NCBI RefSeq assembly: GCF_010500995.1
Contig: NZ_QVMK01000004.1
Location: 1 to 64,000 of the forward strand
Direction: 5' to 3'
Length of the DNA: 64,000 nt
DNA from: Bacteroides sp. 224
GTDB lineage: Bacteria > Bacteroidota > Bacteroidia > Bacteroidales > Bacteroidaceae
Below, in pieces: positions 28,365 through 37,329 of the stretch. The translations under genes were made by a program, and so were the position numbers. The notes beneath the pieces were generated by a model. The model was not told where the DNA came from, searched no databases, and saw nothing but the letters and a program-made list of their open reading frames with translations. The stretch's first letter is position 1, and each line of letters begins with the position of its first letter.

Positions 28365-30671
28365 ATGAAGAAGACTCTTCTTTACGTAGTTTGGTGTGTG
28401 TGTATAATGTTACTTGCTTCGTGTTCTACAACGAAGTATGTACCCGATGGCTCTTATTTATTGGATGCTATTAAAATTCAAACTGATAGTAAAGAAGTGC
28501 AACCCTCGTCGTTACAACCTTATATACGTCAAAATCCAAATAGAAAATGGTTCAGTCTGCTGAAAACTCAGCTTCATATTTACAGCCTTTCGGGAAGAGA
28601 TTCTGCCAATTGGTTTAACAAATTTCTTCGTAAGATTGGAGATGCCCCGGTTATTTATAGCGAAGAACAGGCTCGTCGTTCACGTGAAGAGATAACAAAA
28701 GCTGTACATAATATGGGGTATATGGCAGCAAGTGTAGAGCAAAGTACGCAAACAAAGAAGAAAAAGTTGAGGTTATTTTATAAAGTAACATTAGGTAGTC
28801 CTTACATAGTACGGAGCTTAAAATATGATATTGCAGATACTTTAATAGAGCATTATTTAGCTAAAGATTCTGTGGGAACAACATTAAAAGAAGGAATGAT
28901 CTTTGATGTAAATGCATTGGATAATGAGCGTCAACGTATTACTGATGTATTAGCACAGAATGGTTATTATAAATTTCATAAAGATTTTATTTCTTATACG
29001 GCAGATACAGTTCGAAGTTCTTATTTAATTGATCTGACATTACATCTGAATCCGTTTCGCACCTCTCTTAATGATACACTTCGAAAACATTCTCAGTATA
29101 AAATAAATAAAGTGAGTTTTATTACGGATTTTGATGTAATGAGATCATCTTTATCGACCGGAATTGATATTAATGATTCCATTCATTATAAAGGATACCC
29201 TGTATATTATAAAGATAAGCTCTATCTTCGTCCCAAAGTTCTGACCGACAACTTGTTTATACAGCCCGGAACTAATTATAATGAGAAAGATGTACAACGT
29301 ACTTATAATAATTTTGGTCGGTTAGGTGCCCTGAAATACACTAATATACGTTTCTTTGAAACTCAATTGGGTGATACTGCATTGTTGAATGCCTATGTAT
29401 TGCTTACCAAGAGTAAGCATCAATCAATATCTTTTGAGGTGGAAGGAACTAATTCTGCTGGCGATTTAGGTGCCGCTGCTTCCGTTTCTTACCAACATCG
29501 CAACTTCTTTCATGGTTCCGAACGATTTATGATGAAGTTTCGTGGTGCATACGAAGCTATTTCCGGACTTAGTTCCGATTATACAAATGATAATTATACA
29601 GAATATGGGGTTGAAACCAGCTTAAACTTCCCCAGCTTTTTATTTCCGTTTTTATCTTCTAAGTTTAAAAGAGGGGTAAGGGCTTCAACGGAATTGGGTT
29701 TGCAATATAATTATCAGATTCGACCGGAGTTTTCCAGAGTAGTCTTATCCGGATCTTGGGGGTATCGTTGGCAACGTGGCAGAAATCAACATCGAATTGA
29801 TCTTCTGGATGTGAATTACTTATATATGCCTTCCATTTCCGATAAGTTCAAAGAAGACTTCCTGAATGATGGGAAGAACTATATATTAGAATACAATTAT
29901 AAGAATCGTTTCATTGTTCGTGCGGGGTATATGTATAATTATAATAGTATAGGGGCCAACCTTACCAATAATACGATTGCTTCTAATTCTTATTCTATTC
30001 GTGCCGCGTTTGAATCGGCAGGTAATCTATTATATACATTCTCTAAAGCATTTAGTTTACCTCAAAATAGTGATGGAGAGTATTCCGTTTTTGAAATTCC
30101 TTTTGCTCAATATCTAAAAGCTGATTTTGATTTTGCAAAGAATATTGTGATAGCTCCGGGTAACTCTATAGCTTATCATGTGGGGTTAGGTATTGCTGTT
30201 CCTTATGGAAATGCCAGTGTTATTCCTTTTGAAAAAAGATATTTTTCCGGTGGTGCTAATAGTGTTCGTGGATGGTCTGTCCGCGGATTAGGTCCGGGTT
30301 CTTTTGCAGGAGATGGAAATTTCTTAAATCAATCAGGTGATTTAAAATTTGATGCCAGCATAGAATATAGAAGTGAACTCTTTTGGAAATTCCAAGGTGC
30401 ATTTTTTATTGATGCCGGTAATGTTTGGACACTACGCAATTATGAAATACAGCCCGGAGGTAAATTTCATTTCAATACATTTTATAAGCAAATAGCCGTA
30501 GCATACGGTATAGGGCTTCGTTTAGATCTTGATTTCTTTGTCCTTCGTTTTGATGGAGGTATGAAAGCAATCAATCCGGTTTATGAGAGTGGAAGAAATA
30601 GATATCCGGTTATTCATCCTAAACTAAACCGGGATTTTGCTTTCCATTTTGCTGTGGGATACCCTTTCTGA
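28365..30671 (+). CDS. TamA/BamA-like outer-membrane lipoprotein (TamL type)
   Basis: 768 aa. The N-terminus is a lipoprotein signal (MKKTLLYVVWCVCIMLLASC), unlike BamA or proteobacterial TamA. Then come POTRA-like repeats (about residues 25-330, with DVNALDNERQRITDVLAQNGYYKF and the later NEKDVQRTYNNFGRLGALKYTN), and a C-terminal 16-strand Omp85 barrel. The conserved Omp85 motif YFSGGANSVRGWSVRGLGPGS is present near residue 630 and the protein ends in aromatic F. Bacteroidota TamL proteins are described as lipoproteins that work with TamB in outer-membrane biogenesis. Monocistronic. Confidence 0.92.
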   Translation: MKKTLLYVVWCVCIMLLASCSTTKYVPDGSYLLDAIKIQTDSKEVQPSSLQPYIRQNPNRKWFSLLKTQLHIYSLSGRDSANWFNKFLRKIGDAPVIYSEEQARRSREEITKAVHNMGYMAASVEQSTQTKKKKLRLFYKVTLGSPYIVRSLKYDIADTLIEHYLAKDSVGTTLKEGMIFDVNALDNERQRITDVLAQNGYYKFHKDFISYTADTVRSSYLIDLTLHLNPFRTSLNDTLRKHSQYKINKVSFITDFDVMRSSLSTGIDINDSIHYKGYPVYYKDKLYLRPKVLTDNLFIQPGTNYNEKDVQRTYNNFGRLGALKYTNIRFFETQLGDTALLNAYVLLTKSKHQSISFEVEGTNSAGDLGAAASVSYQHRNFFHGSERFMMKFRGAYEAISGLSSDYTNDNYTEYGVETSLNFPSFLFPFLSSKFKRGVRASTELGLQYNYQIRPEFSRVVLSGSWGYRWQRGRNQHRIDLLDVNYLYMPSISDKFKEDFLNDGKNYILEYNYKNRFIVRAGYMYNYNSIGANLTNNTIASNSYSIRAAFESAGNLLYTFSKAFSLPQNSDGEYSVFEIPFAQYLKADFDFAKNIVIAPGNSIAYHVGLGIAVPYGNASVIPFEKRYFSGGANSVRGWSVRGLGPGSFAGDGNFLNQSGDLKFDASIEYRSELFWKFQGAFFIDAGNVWTLRNYEIQPGGKFHFNTFYKQIAVAYGIGLRLDLDFFVLRFDGGMKAINPVYESGRNRYPVIHPKLNRDFAFHFAVGYPF

Positions 30672-30679
30672 TTTTCTTT

Positions 30680-30789
30680 GCGGCTGTATCAAGGTTTTGC
30701 CACGGCCGTAACAAGATTTTAACGCGGCCGCAACAAGAATTTGCCACGGCCGTGACAAAACTGTGCTGCGGGCGTGGCAAAACCTGACA
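30680..30789. repeat. Palindromic-core array, five units of exactly 22 bp (RCGGCCGY type)
   Basis: Five consecutive 22-bp units start at 30680, 30702, 30724, 30746 and 30768. Units two to four begin with a palindrome, ACGGCCGT or GCGGCCGC; the outer two are degraded (GCGGCTGT, GCGGGCGT). The rest of each unit is roughly ACAAGATTTTGCC. Much higher GC than the neighbourhood. It begins 8 bp after the TamL stop codon and lies in a convergent gap; a separate terminator follows, so termination is not its only possible role. Confidence 0.85.
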
Positions 30790-30827
30790 TAAGAAGTATT
30801 AATAGGTGGTAGAGCTAAGATTCATAC

Positions 30828-30867
30828 AAAAAAAGCTGCCTTTCTGTTGGAAAAGACAGCTTTTTAG
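30828..30867. terminator. Bidirectional terminator between TamL-like and DUF3332 genes
   Basis: Stem AAAAAGCTG (30830-30838) with CAGCTTTTT (30857-30865), continuing inwards with a partly paired CTTTC/GAAAAG. A and T runs on both sides make it usable from either direction. Confidence 0.8.
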
Positions 30868-30892
30868 GATTTATAGAAAAATAAATCAATGA

Positions 30893-31441
30893 TTAACGAG
30901 AAGCAAAATAATAATTGTTCATGGTAACTTGACGTGCAGCCATAAGTCCTTGAGCATCTAATGTAATATTCATAGCATCTCCCGTGGGCAGATACAAATC
31001 AGCAGTTCCATCATTATTTATTTTGAAAAGATCTGTTTCTATATCTTCTGCAACAACGCTCCACACATTAGTTTCATTATTAAATACTAATTTCATAGAT
31101 TGCTCTCCATTAGAAATAGAGTAACCGTCTTCTGTGGTTTCTACAGTGTAATCACCGTTTTCTCCTTTTACTTTTTTAATATCACCACCGTTTGCTACCG
31201 GATTGTTACCACTCCAGAATTCAATAGAATTAAGAACCAGAACATCAGCTAAGGCTGATATTTCATAAACAGGAACTATGCATAAAGCAACAAAAACTAA
31301 TTCATTCACAAATTTAGATCCAACTCCCTGATTCCAAGATAAAACGCGGTTGAATAAACTGAATGATCCAATACAAGAGTTAAATAATATGGCACTACTA
31401 AGAAAGCAAGCACATACCAGTGTTAATTTAATTTTCTTCAT
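30893..31441 (-). CDS. DUF3332 family lipoprotein
   Basis: 182 aa. Lipoprotein signal with Cys in ILFNSCIGSFSLFNRVLSWNQ; the SCIGSF-N-LSWNQG stretch right after the lipid Cys is the DUF3332 hallmark. A hydrophobic segment (VNELVFVALCIVPVYEISALADVLVL) follows, then a soluble beta-rich C-terminal half with regular VETTEDGYSI and VWSVVAEDIE strands. The fold beyond this and the function are unknown. A perfect -7 element TATATTTG lies 29-36 bp upstream. Confidence 0.85.
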   Translation of the reverse strand: MKKIKLTLVCACFLSSAILFNSCIGSFSLFNRVLSWNQGVGSKFVNELVFVALCIVPVYEISALADVLVLNSIEFWSGNNPVANGGDIKKVKGENGDYTVETTEDGYSISNGEQSMKLVFNNETNVWSVVAEDIETDLFKINNDGTADLYLPTGDAMNITLDAQGLMAARQVTMNNYYFASR

Positions 31442-31469
31442 ACGATTTTTATTTGAATTAATTCGCCAG

Positions 31470-31477
31470 CAAATATA
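31470..31477 (-). promoter_or_regulatory. -7 element of the DUF3332 gene
   Basis: Minus-strand TATATTTG, matching TAnnTTTG exactly, 28 bp upstream of the ATG at 31441 and just past the DoxX stop codon. Confidence 0.55.
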
Positions 31478-31482
31478 TGCCT

Positions 31483-31914
31483 TTATTTTCTTTTTGATAC
31501 CATCTTTGCTATAAAGTTATCCACAGAAAATTTTCCTGGACCAGCCACATACATGAGTATAAATATTGCCAAGTATAAAAAAGCTAATTCCCTTACAGAA
31601 AAAGAATCTCCGCCATGTATAACGAAAAATGCCATAAACATTGTAAATATCATAGGAAGCATCGAAAGCCTGTATAGTACTCCGAAAATAAAAGCCAAAG
31701 AACAAATAAGCTCACCAAATATGGCTAAACCAAGAGATGTGGAACCACCAACTCCTAAAGGGTCGGGGAAGACTGTGGACAATTCACTGAAATTGTTCCA
31801 TTTTTGTATACCGTGACTGAAGAATAGTAAACCTATAATTATACGCGCTGCAAGCAACAATAGGGATGATCTGGTGTCATTTGGTTTTGAAGGAAATAAG
31901 AATTTGTAAATCAT
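31483..31914 (-). CDS. DoxX family membrane protein
   Basis: 143 aa with four predicted membrane helices. DoxX features: LLAARIIIGLLFFSHGIQKW in helix 1, the GLAIFGELICSLAFIFGVLYRL stretch, and ELAFLYLAIFILMYVAGPGKFSVDN near the end. The family takes part in quinone-linked or redox membrane functions in some bacteria, but most members, including this one, have no assigned role. Separated from uvrB by 83 bp. Confidence 0.9.
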   Translation of the reverse strand: MIYKFLFPSKPNDTRSSLLLLAARIIIGLLFFSHGIQKWNNFSELSTVFPDPLGVGGSTSLGLAIFGELICSLAFIFGVLYRLSMLPMIFTMFMAFFVIHGGDSFSVRELAFLYLAIFILMYVAGPGKFSVDNFIAKMVSKRK

Positions 31915-31997
31915 TAGTCTCTCTTTTTTTAATGTTAATAGAACTGTAATTTAAATCAAAACAAAGAAAGATGAAATTTTGTTTAAATAGAGAGATA

Positions 31998-34025
31998 TTA
32001 TATACTCCATTTCTCTTTTAGCAAATCTTCTAATTTGATTAATTCATCCCTGTATTGAGCTGCTTCTATAAATTCAAGCTTCTTGGCAGCCTCTTGCATT
32101 AACTTACGTGTTCGCTCAATGCTCTTTTCCAATTGAGCTTTACTCATATACTGAACAACCGGATCGGCGGCAACATTGGCAGTCTCCGGTTCTACATAAA
32201 CGTATTTATTTGTGGCCGCTGCTGAAGATTCATTACCAAAGACTGATAAATTGCGACCTTTTTTAATTTGTTGTGGAGTAATTCCGTTTGCTTCATTATA
32301 TGCCAACTGCTTTTCACGACGGCGATTGGTTTCGTCTATGGTTAGCCTCATGCTTTCTGTTATTTTGTCAGCATACATAATTACCTTACCATTTACATTT
32401 CTTGCTGCGCGCCCGGCTGTTTGGGTTAATGAGCGATGTGAGCGCAAGAATCCTTCTTTATCCGCATCGAGAATAGCAACCAATGACACTTCCGGTAAAT
32501 CAAGACCTTCTCGAAGAAGGTTTACGCCAATAAGTACATCAAATACTCCCTGGCGTAAGTCATCCATGATTTTTACTCGTTCCAAGGTGTCTACATCGCT
32601 GTGTATGTAATTACAACGAATATTGTTTTTTAATAAATACTCAGCAAGCTCTTCCGCCATTCTTTTTGTAAGAGTGGTAATTAGTACACGTTCTTCCTGT
32701 TCGATTCGTAGTTGAATTTCTTCCATCAAATCGTCTATCTGATTAAGGCTTGGACGTACTTCGATTATAGGGTCTAACAAACCGGTAGGTCGTATAACTT
32801 GGTCAACAACAATTCCTTCCGATTGAATAAGTTCATAATCGGCAGGGGTTGCACTTACATATATAACTTGCTTAATCATGCTTTCAAATTCCTCGAAAGT
32901 AAGTGGTCGGTTGTCCATAGCTGCCGGTAGACGAAAACCATACTCAACCAGATTTTTCTTTCGGGCGCGGTCACCTCCATACATAGCTCTGACCTGTGGA
33001 ATGCTTACATGGCTTTCATCAACTACAAGCAAGTAATCTTCAGGAAAAAAATCTAATAAGCAATAAGGACGAGTTCCGGCTTCCCGACCATCAAAATAAC
33101 GGGAATAGTTTTCAATGCCTGAACAATGCCCCAATTCCCGAATCATTTCCATGTCATAAGTAACTCGTTCATACAAGCGCTTGGCTTCATAAGGTTTACC
33201 CATAGACTGAAAGAATTCTACTTGCTTTGTTAAGTCGTCTTCTATTTGATGTATGGCACGAATGGTTGCTTCTTTGGTTGTCATAAAAAGGTTGGCCGGA
33301 TATATTTTGTATGAGTCAAATTTTCCGGTAGTATGGTTGCTTATAGGATCTACCTCTTCAATACTTTCTATTTCATCTCCCCAAAAAATTATTCGTAAAA
33401 TATGATCAGAATATGCCAAAGAAACGTCTACAGTATCTCCTTTTACGCGGAAGTTTCCTCTATTGAGATCAATATCGTTGCGTACATATAAACTATCAAC
33501 CAAACGGCGTAGAAATACATTTCGGTTGATTGTTTTGCCTTGCCGTATTTCTATTACATTATTATAAAAATCAGAAGGATTTCCCATACCATATATACAG
33601 GAAACAGATGATACCACTACTACATCCTGACGGCCGGAAAGTAGAGCCGAGGTAGCAGCAAGACGTAGTTTATCTATCTCATCATTGATGGCAAGATCCT
33701 TCTCTATATAAGTATCACTGCTTGGCAAATAAGCTTCCGGTTGGTAATAATCATAATAAGATACGTAATATTCTACAGCATTATTAGGGAAGAAACCTTT
33801 AAACTCACTATACAATTGTGCAGCAAGTGTTTTATTGTGACTCAGTATCAGTGTTGGTTTATTGATGTTTTTGATAACATTGGCAATTGTAAATGTTTTC
33901 CCCGATCCTGTTACTCCTAATAATGTTTGAGCATGGACTCCGTCAAGCACCCCTTCTGTTAGTTGTGAAATAGCCTCCGGCTGATCTCCTGTAGGCTTAT
34001 ATGCAGATGTTAAGTCAAAATTCAT
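31998..34025 (-). CDS. uvrB: UvrABC system protein B
   Basis: 675 aa, normal length. The damage-verification helicase of nucleotide excision repair: with UvrA it finds lesions, then directs UvrC to cut. Walker A GVTGSGKT at 37-44, the beta-hairpin region with YYVSYYDYYQPEAYLPSSDTY, Walker B DESHVS and motif VI QTAGRAARN. The C-terminal UVR motif (about residues 632-667: KAQLEKSIERTRKLMQEAAKK... LEDLLKEKW) contacts UvrC. It is monocistronic. mfd, whose product recruits UvrA, is elsewhere in the same window. Confidence 0.97.
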   Translation of the reverse strand: MNFDLTSAYKPTGDQPEAISQLTEGVLDGVHAQTLLGVTGSGKTFTIANVIKNINKPTLILSHNKTLAAQLYSEFKGFFPNNAVEYYVSYYDYYQPEAYLPSSDTYIEKDLAINDEIDKLRLAATSALLSGRQDVVVVSSVSCIYGMGNPSDFYNNVIEIRQGKTINRNVFLRRLVDSLYVRNDIDLNRGNFRVKGDTVDVSLAYSDHILRIIFWGDEIESIEEVDPISNHTTGKFDSYKIYPANLFMTTKEATIRAIHQIEDDLTKQVEFFQSMGKPYEAKRLYERVTYDMEMIRELGHCSGIENYSRYFDGREAGTRPYCLLDFFPEDYLLVVDESHVSIPQVRAMYGGDRARKKNLVEYGFRLPAAMDNRPLTFEEFESMIKQVIYVSATPADYELIQSEGIVVDQVIRPTGLLDPIIEVRPSLNQIDDLMEEIQLRIEQEERVLITTLTKRMAEELAEYLLKNNIRCNYIHSDVDTLERVKIMDDLRQGVFDVLIGVNLLREGLDLPEVSLVAILDADKEGFLRSHRSLTQTAGRAARNVNGKVIMYADKITESMRLTIDETNRRREKQLAYNEANGITPQQIKKGRNLSVFGNESSAAATNKYVYVEPETANVAADPVVQYMSKAQLEKSIERTRKLMQEAAKKLEFIEAAQYRDELIKLEDLLKEKWSI

Positions 34026-34172
34026 GGATGTATGTTTAAAAAGAATTGCTAAATTAATAATAATAATTGATTCATGTAGCTTATATGCACTAATGTATAG
34101 ATAAAACCTGCAGATCTTTAGTTAATAAAAGATAAAGTTCTATCTGATAGTAACGTCCCTGAATGACTTTTG

Positions 34173-34202
34173 TTTGAACTTCAAAATAAATCAGTTACTT
34201 TG
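34173..34202 (+). promoter_or_regulatory. Promoter of paaK
   Basis: TTTG at 34173-34176 and TTACTTTG (one change from TAnnTTTG) at 34195-34202, separated by 18 bp. The ATG is about 54 bp downstream. Confidence 0.5.
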
Positions 34203-34255
34203 CATCATTTTGCAGCTAAAAACGGATAATTAATAATAAAATATAAGTAAAAGAT

Positions 34256-35554
34256 ATGATTTGGAATGAAACCATCGAATGTATGGACAGGGAAAGTCTT
34301 CGTAAGATTCAAAGCATACGATTAAAGAAAATAGTAGAACACGTTTATCACAATACGCCTTTTTACCGTAAAAAAATGCAGGAATTGGGAATTACTCCTG
34401 ATGATATTAATGATATTGATGACATCGTTAAGCTTCCATTTACTACTAAACATGATTTGAGGGATAATTATCCATTTGGTTTATGTGCCGTACCTATGAG
34501 CCAGATTGTTCGTGTGCATGCATCATCAGGTACTACAGGAAAGCCTACTGTTGTTGGGTATACTCGTAAGGACTTATCTGTTTGGACAGAATGCCTGTCG
34601 CGTTGTTTTACGGCTTATGGAGCCGGAAATACAGACATGTTCCAGATTGCTTATGGATATGGCCTTTTTACAGGTGGATTGGGTGCTCATTATGGTGCAG
34701 AGAATATCGGAGCTTCTGTTATTCCCATGTCAAGCGGTAATACAGAAAAGCAAATCACGCTGATGAATGATTTTGGTGCTACTATTTTATGCTGCACACC
34801 TTCTTATGCCTTATTTATTGCAGATGCGATTAAGGATTCGGGTATTAAGAGAGAAGAACTGAAACTTAAAATCGGAGTCTTCGGTGCTGAACCATGGACA
34901 GAAAGCATGCGTAAGGAAATAGAAGAAAAACTGGGAATCAAAGCTTATGATATATATGGTCTGAGTGAAATAGCGGGTCCCGGAGTAGGATACGAGTGCG
35001 AATGTCAGAATGGAACGCACTTAAATGAAGATCATTATTATCCGGAAATTGTAGATCCTTTGACTATGCAACCTGTTAAACCCGGTGAAACGGGCGAATT
35101 AGTCTTCACTCATTTAACCAAAGAGGGAATGCCTCTGTTGCGTTATCGGACGAAAGACTTAACTGCTTTACATTATGAAAAATGTGCTTGTGGACGCACT
35201 TTAGTCAGAATGGATCGCATACTGGGTAGAAGTGATGACATGATGATTATACGTGGAGTAAATGTATTCCCAACTCAGATAGAATCTGTTATATTGGAAC
35301 TTCCTGAATTTGAGCCACATTACTTACTTACAGTAGACCGTATTAATAATACCGATAGGATGGAGCTTAAGGTAGAAGTGCGTTCGGATTACTATTCCGA
35401 CGAAATAAATAAGATGCTTTCCCTTAAAAAGAAGCTGGTATCTCGTTTGCATAGCGTGCTTGGGCTTGGTGTAGACGTGAAAATCGTAGAACCACGCAGC
35501 ATAGAACGTAGTACGGGAAAAGCAAAACGGGTTATTGATAATAGAAAACTTTAA
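34256..35554 (+). CDS. paaK: Phenylacetate-CoA ligase
   Basis: 432 aa, normal length. ATP-dependent activation of phenylacetate (or a related arylacetate) to its CoA thioester, with an adenylate intermediate. The ATP loop is HASSGTTGKPTVVGYT; the A5 region reads YDIYGLSEIAGPG, and the later YRTKDLTAL and GRSDDMMIIRGVNVFP are typical of PaaK. C-terminal RSIERSTGKAKRVIDNRK contains the catalytic Lys of the family. The next gene is a tandem ACT-domain protein. In Bacteroidota this pair is often near indolepyruvate oxidoreductase genes, none of which is in the window, so a role in aromatic amino-acid fermentation is inference. Confidence 0.93.
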   Translation: MIWNETIECMDRESLRKIQSIRLKKIVEHVYHNTPFYRKKMQELGITPDDINDIDDIVKLPFTTKHDLRDNYPFGLCAVPMSQIVRVHASSGTTGKPTVVGYTRKDLSVWTECLSRCFTAYGAGNTDMFQIAYGYGLFTGGLGAHYGAENIGASVIPMSSGNTEKQITLMNDFGATILCCTPSYALFIADAIKDSGIKREELKLKIGVFGAEPWTESMRKEIEEKLGIKAYDIYGLSEIAGPGVGYECECQNGTHLNEDHYYPEIVDPLTMQPVKPGETGELVFTHLTKEGMPLLRYRTKDLTALHYEKCACGRTLVRMDRILGRSDDMMIIRGVNVFPTQIESVILELPEFEPHYLLTVDRINNTDRMELKVEVRSDYYSDEINKMLSLKKKLVSRLHSVLGLGVDVKIVEPRSIERSTGKAKRVIDNRKL

Positions 35555-35571
35555 TAAATATGAATTCATAG

Positions 35572-35636
35572 ATTCCAAATTATGATTTACTGCCAAAATC
35601 CATTAACTTGGTCGCATAATTGGAATTTATAATTCT
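35572..35636. repeat. Inverted repeat between paaK and the ACT gene
   Basis: ATTCCAAATTATG (35572-35584) and CATAATTGGAAT (35625-35636) are inverted copies with one extra base, separated by 40 bp. It could form an AT-rich stem, but the long loop and lack of a T run make a terminator doubtful. Confidence 0.35.
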
Positions 35637-35651
35637 AAAATCATAAAATTT

Positions 35652-36077
35652 ATGGTAGCAAAACAACTTTCAATCTTTTTGGAAAACAATACAGGACGTT
35701 TAACAGAGGTTACAGAAGTGCTGGCTAAAGCAAACATAAACCTTTCTGCTCTTTGTATTGCAGAAAATGCAGACTTTGGTATATTGCGAGGCATAGTTTC
35801 TGATCCGGATAAAGCGTATGAAGTATTAAAAGAAAACCATTTTGCAGTCAATGTAACTAATGTAATAGGGATAAACTGTCCAAATGTGCCCGGAGCATTA
35901 GCCAAGGTTTTAAACTATCTTTCTGATGAAGGCGTTTTCATCGAATATATGTATTCTTTTGCAAACAATAATTCGGCCAATGTAATAATTCGGCCAAGTA
36001 ACTTAGAAAAATGTATTGAAGTTCTTATGGATAAAAAGGTTGATTTGCTGGCCGCAAGTGATCTGTATAAGTTATAA
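35652..36077 (+). CDS. Tandem ACT-domain regulatory protein
   Basis: 141 aa made of two ACT domains and no catalytic domain. Domain 1 (about residues 1-68) starts VAKQLSIFLENNTGRLTEVTEVLAKANINLSALC, domain 2 (about 69-141) starts VIGINCPNVPGALAKVLNYLSDEGVFIEYMYSF. ACT pairs bind amino acids; residues such as N-x-x-G-x-L and N-V-P-G-A-L are at the usual ligand loops. Standalone double-ACT proteins near paaK are widespread in anaerobes; they are thought to sense an aromatic or branched amino acid, which is not shown here. It lies 97 bp after paaK, and an inverted repeat lies in the gap. Confidence 0.9.
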   Translation: MVAKQLSIFLENNTGRLTEVTEVLAKANINLSALCIAENADFGILRGIVSDPDKAYEVLKENHFAVNVTNVIGINCPNVPGALAKVLNYLSDEGVFIEYMYSFANNNSANVIIRPSNLEKCIEVLMDKKVDLLAASDLYKL

Positions 36078-36111
36078 AACCTTAGTTTAACTCCTTTTTG
36101 CATCAAAACAA

Positions 36112-36142
36112 TTGATTTATTCAATGTGAATAAGTAACTTTG
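36112..36142 (+). promoter_or_regulatory. Promoter of bamD-rpoZ-DUF4293
   Basis: TTG at 36112-36114 and TAACTTTG at 36135-36142, separated by 20 bp, in good agreement with the Bacteroidota consensus. The bamD ATG is 17 bp downstream of the -7 element. Confidence 0.65.
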
Positions 36143-36159
36143 CGCATTAATTTTTTTAT

Positions 36160-36978
36160 ATGAAGAAAAATCTTATCACAATATTGCTTGCAGCAATTGT
36201 GCTTTCCTCGTGTGGAAACTATAACAAATTGCTGAAAAGTACTGATTATGAATATAAGTATGAAGCAGCAAAAAACTATTTTGCTAAAGGCAAATATAAT
36301 AAAGCTGCAACTTTGCTTAATGAGTTAATTACCATTCTTAAAGGTACCGACAAAGCTGAAGAGTCTTTATATATGTTAGGAATGTGTTATTTTAATCAGA
36401 AAGATTATACTACTGCGTCTCAATCTTTTATGACTTACTATAATACTTATCCGCGTGGTACTTATACAGAATTAGCTCGGTTCCATTCAGGAAAAGCTTT
36501 ATTCTTAGATACACCGGAAGCGCGTTTAGATCAATCAGGTACCTATTTGGCTATTCAGGAACTTCAAATGTTTATGGAGTACTTTCCTGCCAGTTCAAAG
36601 AAACTGGAAGCACAAGATATGATTTTTGAATTGCAAGATAAGCTTGTATTGAAAGATTATTTAGCTGCTAAGCTTTATTATAATTTAGGTACATATTTAG
36701 GAAATAATTATCTTTCTTGTGTAATCACTGCACAAAATGCACTGAAAGATTATCCTTATACAAAGATGCGTGAGGATTTATCAATTTTGGTGTTACGTGC
36801 TAAATATGAAATGGCTGTGAATAGCGTGGAAGAAAAACGTGATGAGAGATATCGTGAAACTATTGATGAATATTATGCTTTCACCAATGAATTTCCCGAA
36901 AGCAAATATCTTAAAGATGCAAATAGAATCTTTAAAGCATCTTCTCAAAGTATAGATGGAACAGAAACTGAAGAATAA
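36160..36978 (+). CDS. bamD: Outer membrane assembly lipoprotein BamD
   Basis: 272 aa. Lipoprotein signal with Cys in VLSSCGNYNKLL, then TPR repeats: YEAAKNYFAKGKYNKAATLLNEL, AEESLYMLGMCYFNQKDYTTAS and TELARFHSGKALFLDT are the first, the rest run to the C-terminus (RYRETIDEYYAFTNEFPESKYL). BamD is an essential partner of BamA in folding outer-membrane proteins, anchored to the inner leaflet of the outer membrane. First gene of an operon with RNA polymerase omega and a DUF4293 protein, spacing 14 and 1 bp. Confidence 0.95.
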   Translation: MKKNLITILLAAIVLSSCGNYNKLLKSTDYEYKYEAAKNYFAKGKYNKAATLLNELITILKGTDKAEESLYMLGMCYFNQKDYTTASQSFMTYYNTYPRGTYTELARFHSGKALFLDTPEARLDQSGTYLAIQELQMFMEYFPASSKKLEAQDMIFELQDKLVLKDYLAAKLYYNLGTYLGNNYLSCVITAQNALKDYPYTKMREDLSILVLRAKYEMAVNSVEEKRDERYRETIDEYYAFTNEFPESKYLKDANRIFKASSQSIDGTETEE

Positions 36979-36992
36979 TTTTATATAGATTT

Positions 36993-37328
36993 ATGGACTA
37001 CAGAAAAACGAATGCTCCTGCGAGTACAGTTACCCGTGATATGATGGAGTTATGTGCTGATACTGGTAATGTTTATGAAACAGTGGCAATCATTGGCAAA
37101 CGCTCTAATCAAATTAGCGTAGAAATAAAGAGTGATCTTTCCAAGAAATTGCAGGAATTTGCATCTTATAATGATAACCTGGAAGAAGTTTTCGAAAATA
37201 GAGAGCAAATAGAGATTTCTCGTTACTATGAAAAACTTCCTAAAGCTACATTGATTGCATCACAAGAGTATTTAGAAGGAAAAGTATACTACAGAAATCC
37301 GGCAAAAGAAAAAGAAAAATTGCAGTAA
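36993..37328 (+). CDS. rpoZ: RNA polymerase omega subunit
   Basis: 111 aa. Matches the Bacteroidota form of omega, found after bamD in this lineage. Residues 17-40 (MMELCADTGNVYETVAIIGKR) and the SNQIS and LPKATLIASQEYLEGKV segments correspond to the RpoZ/Rpb6 fold, which helps assemble and stabilise core polymerase. The N-terminal DYRKTNAPASTVTRD is lineage-specific. The gene overlaps neither neighbour but is packed between them (14 bp and 1 bp). Confidence 0.9.
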   Translation: MDYRKTNAPASTVTRDMMELCADTGNVYETVAIIGKRSNQISVEIKSDLSKKLQEFASYNDNLEEVFENREQIEISRYYEKLPKATLIASQEYLEGKVYYRNPAKEKEKLQ

Positions 37329-37329
37329 T

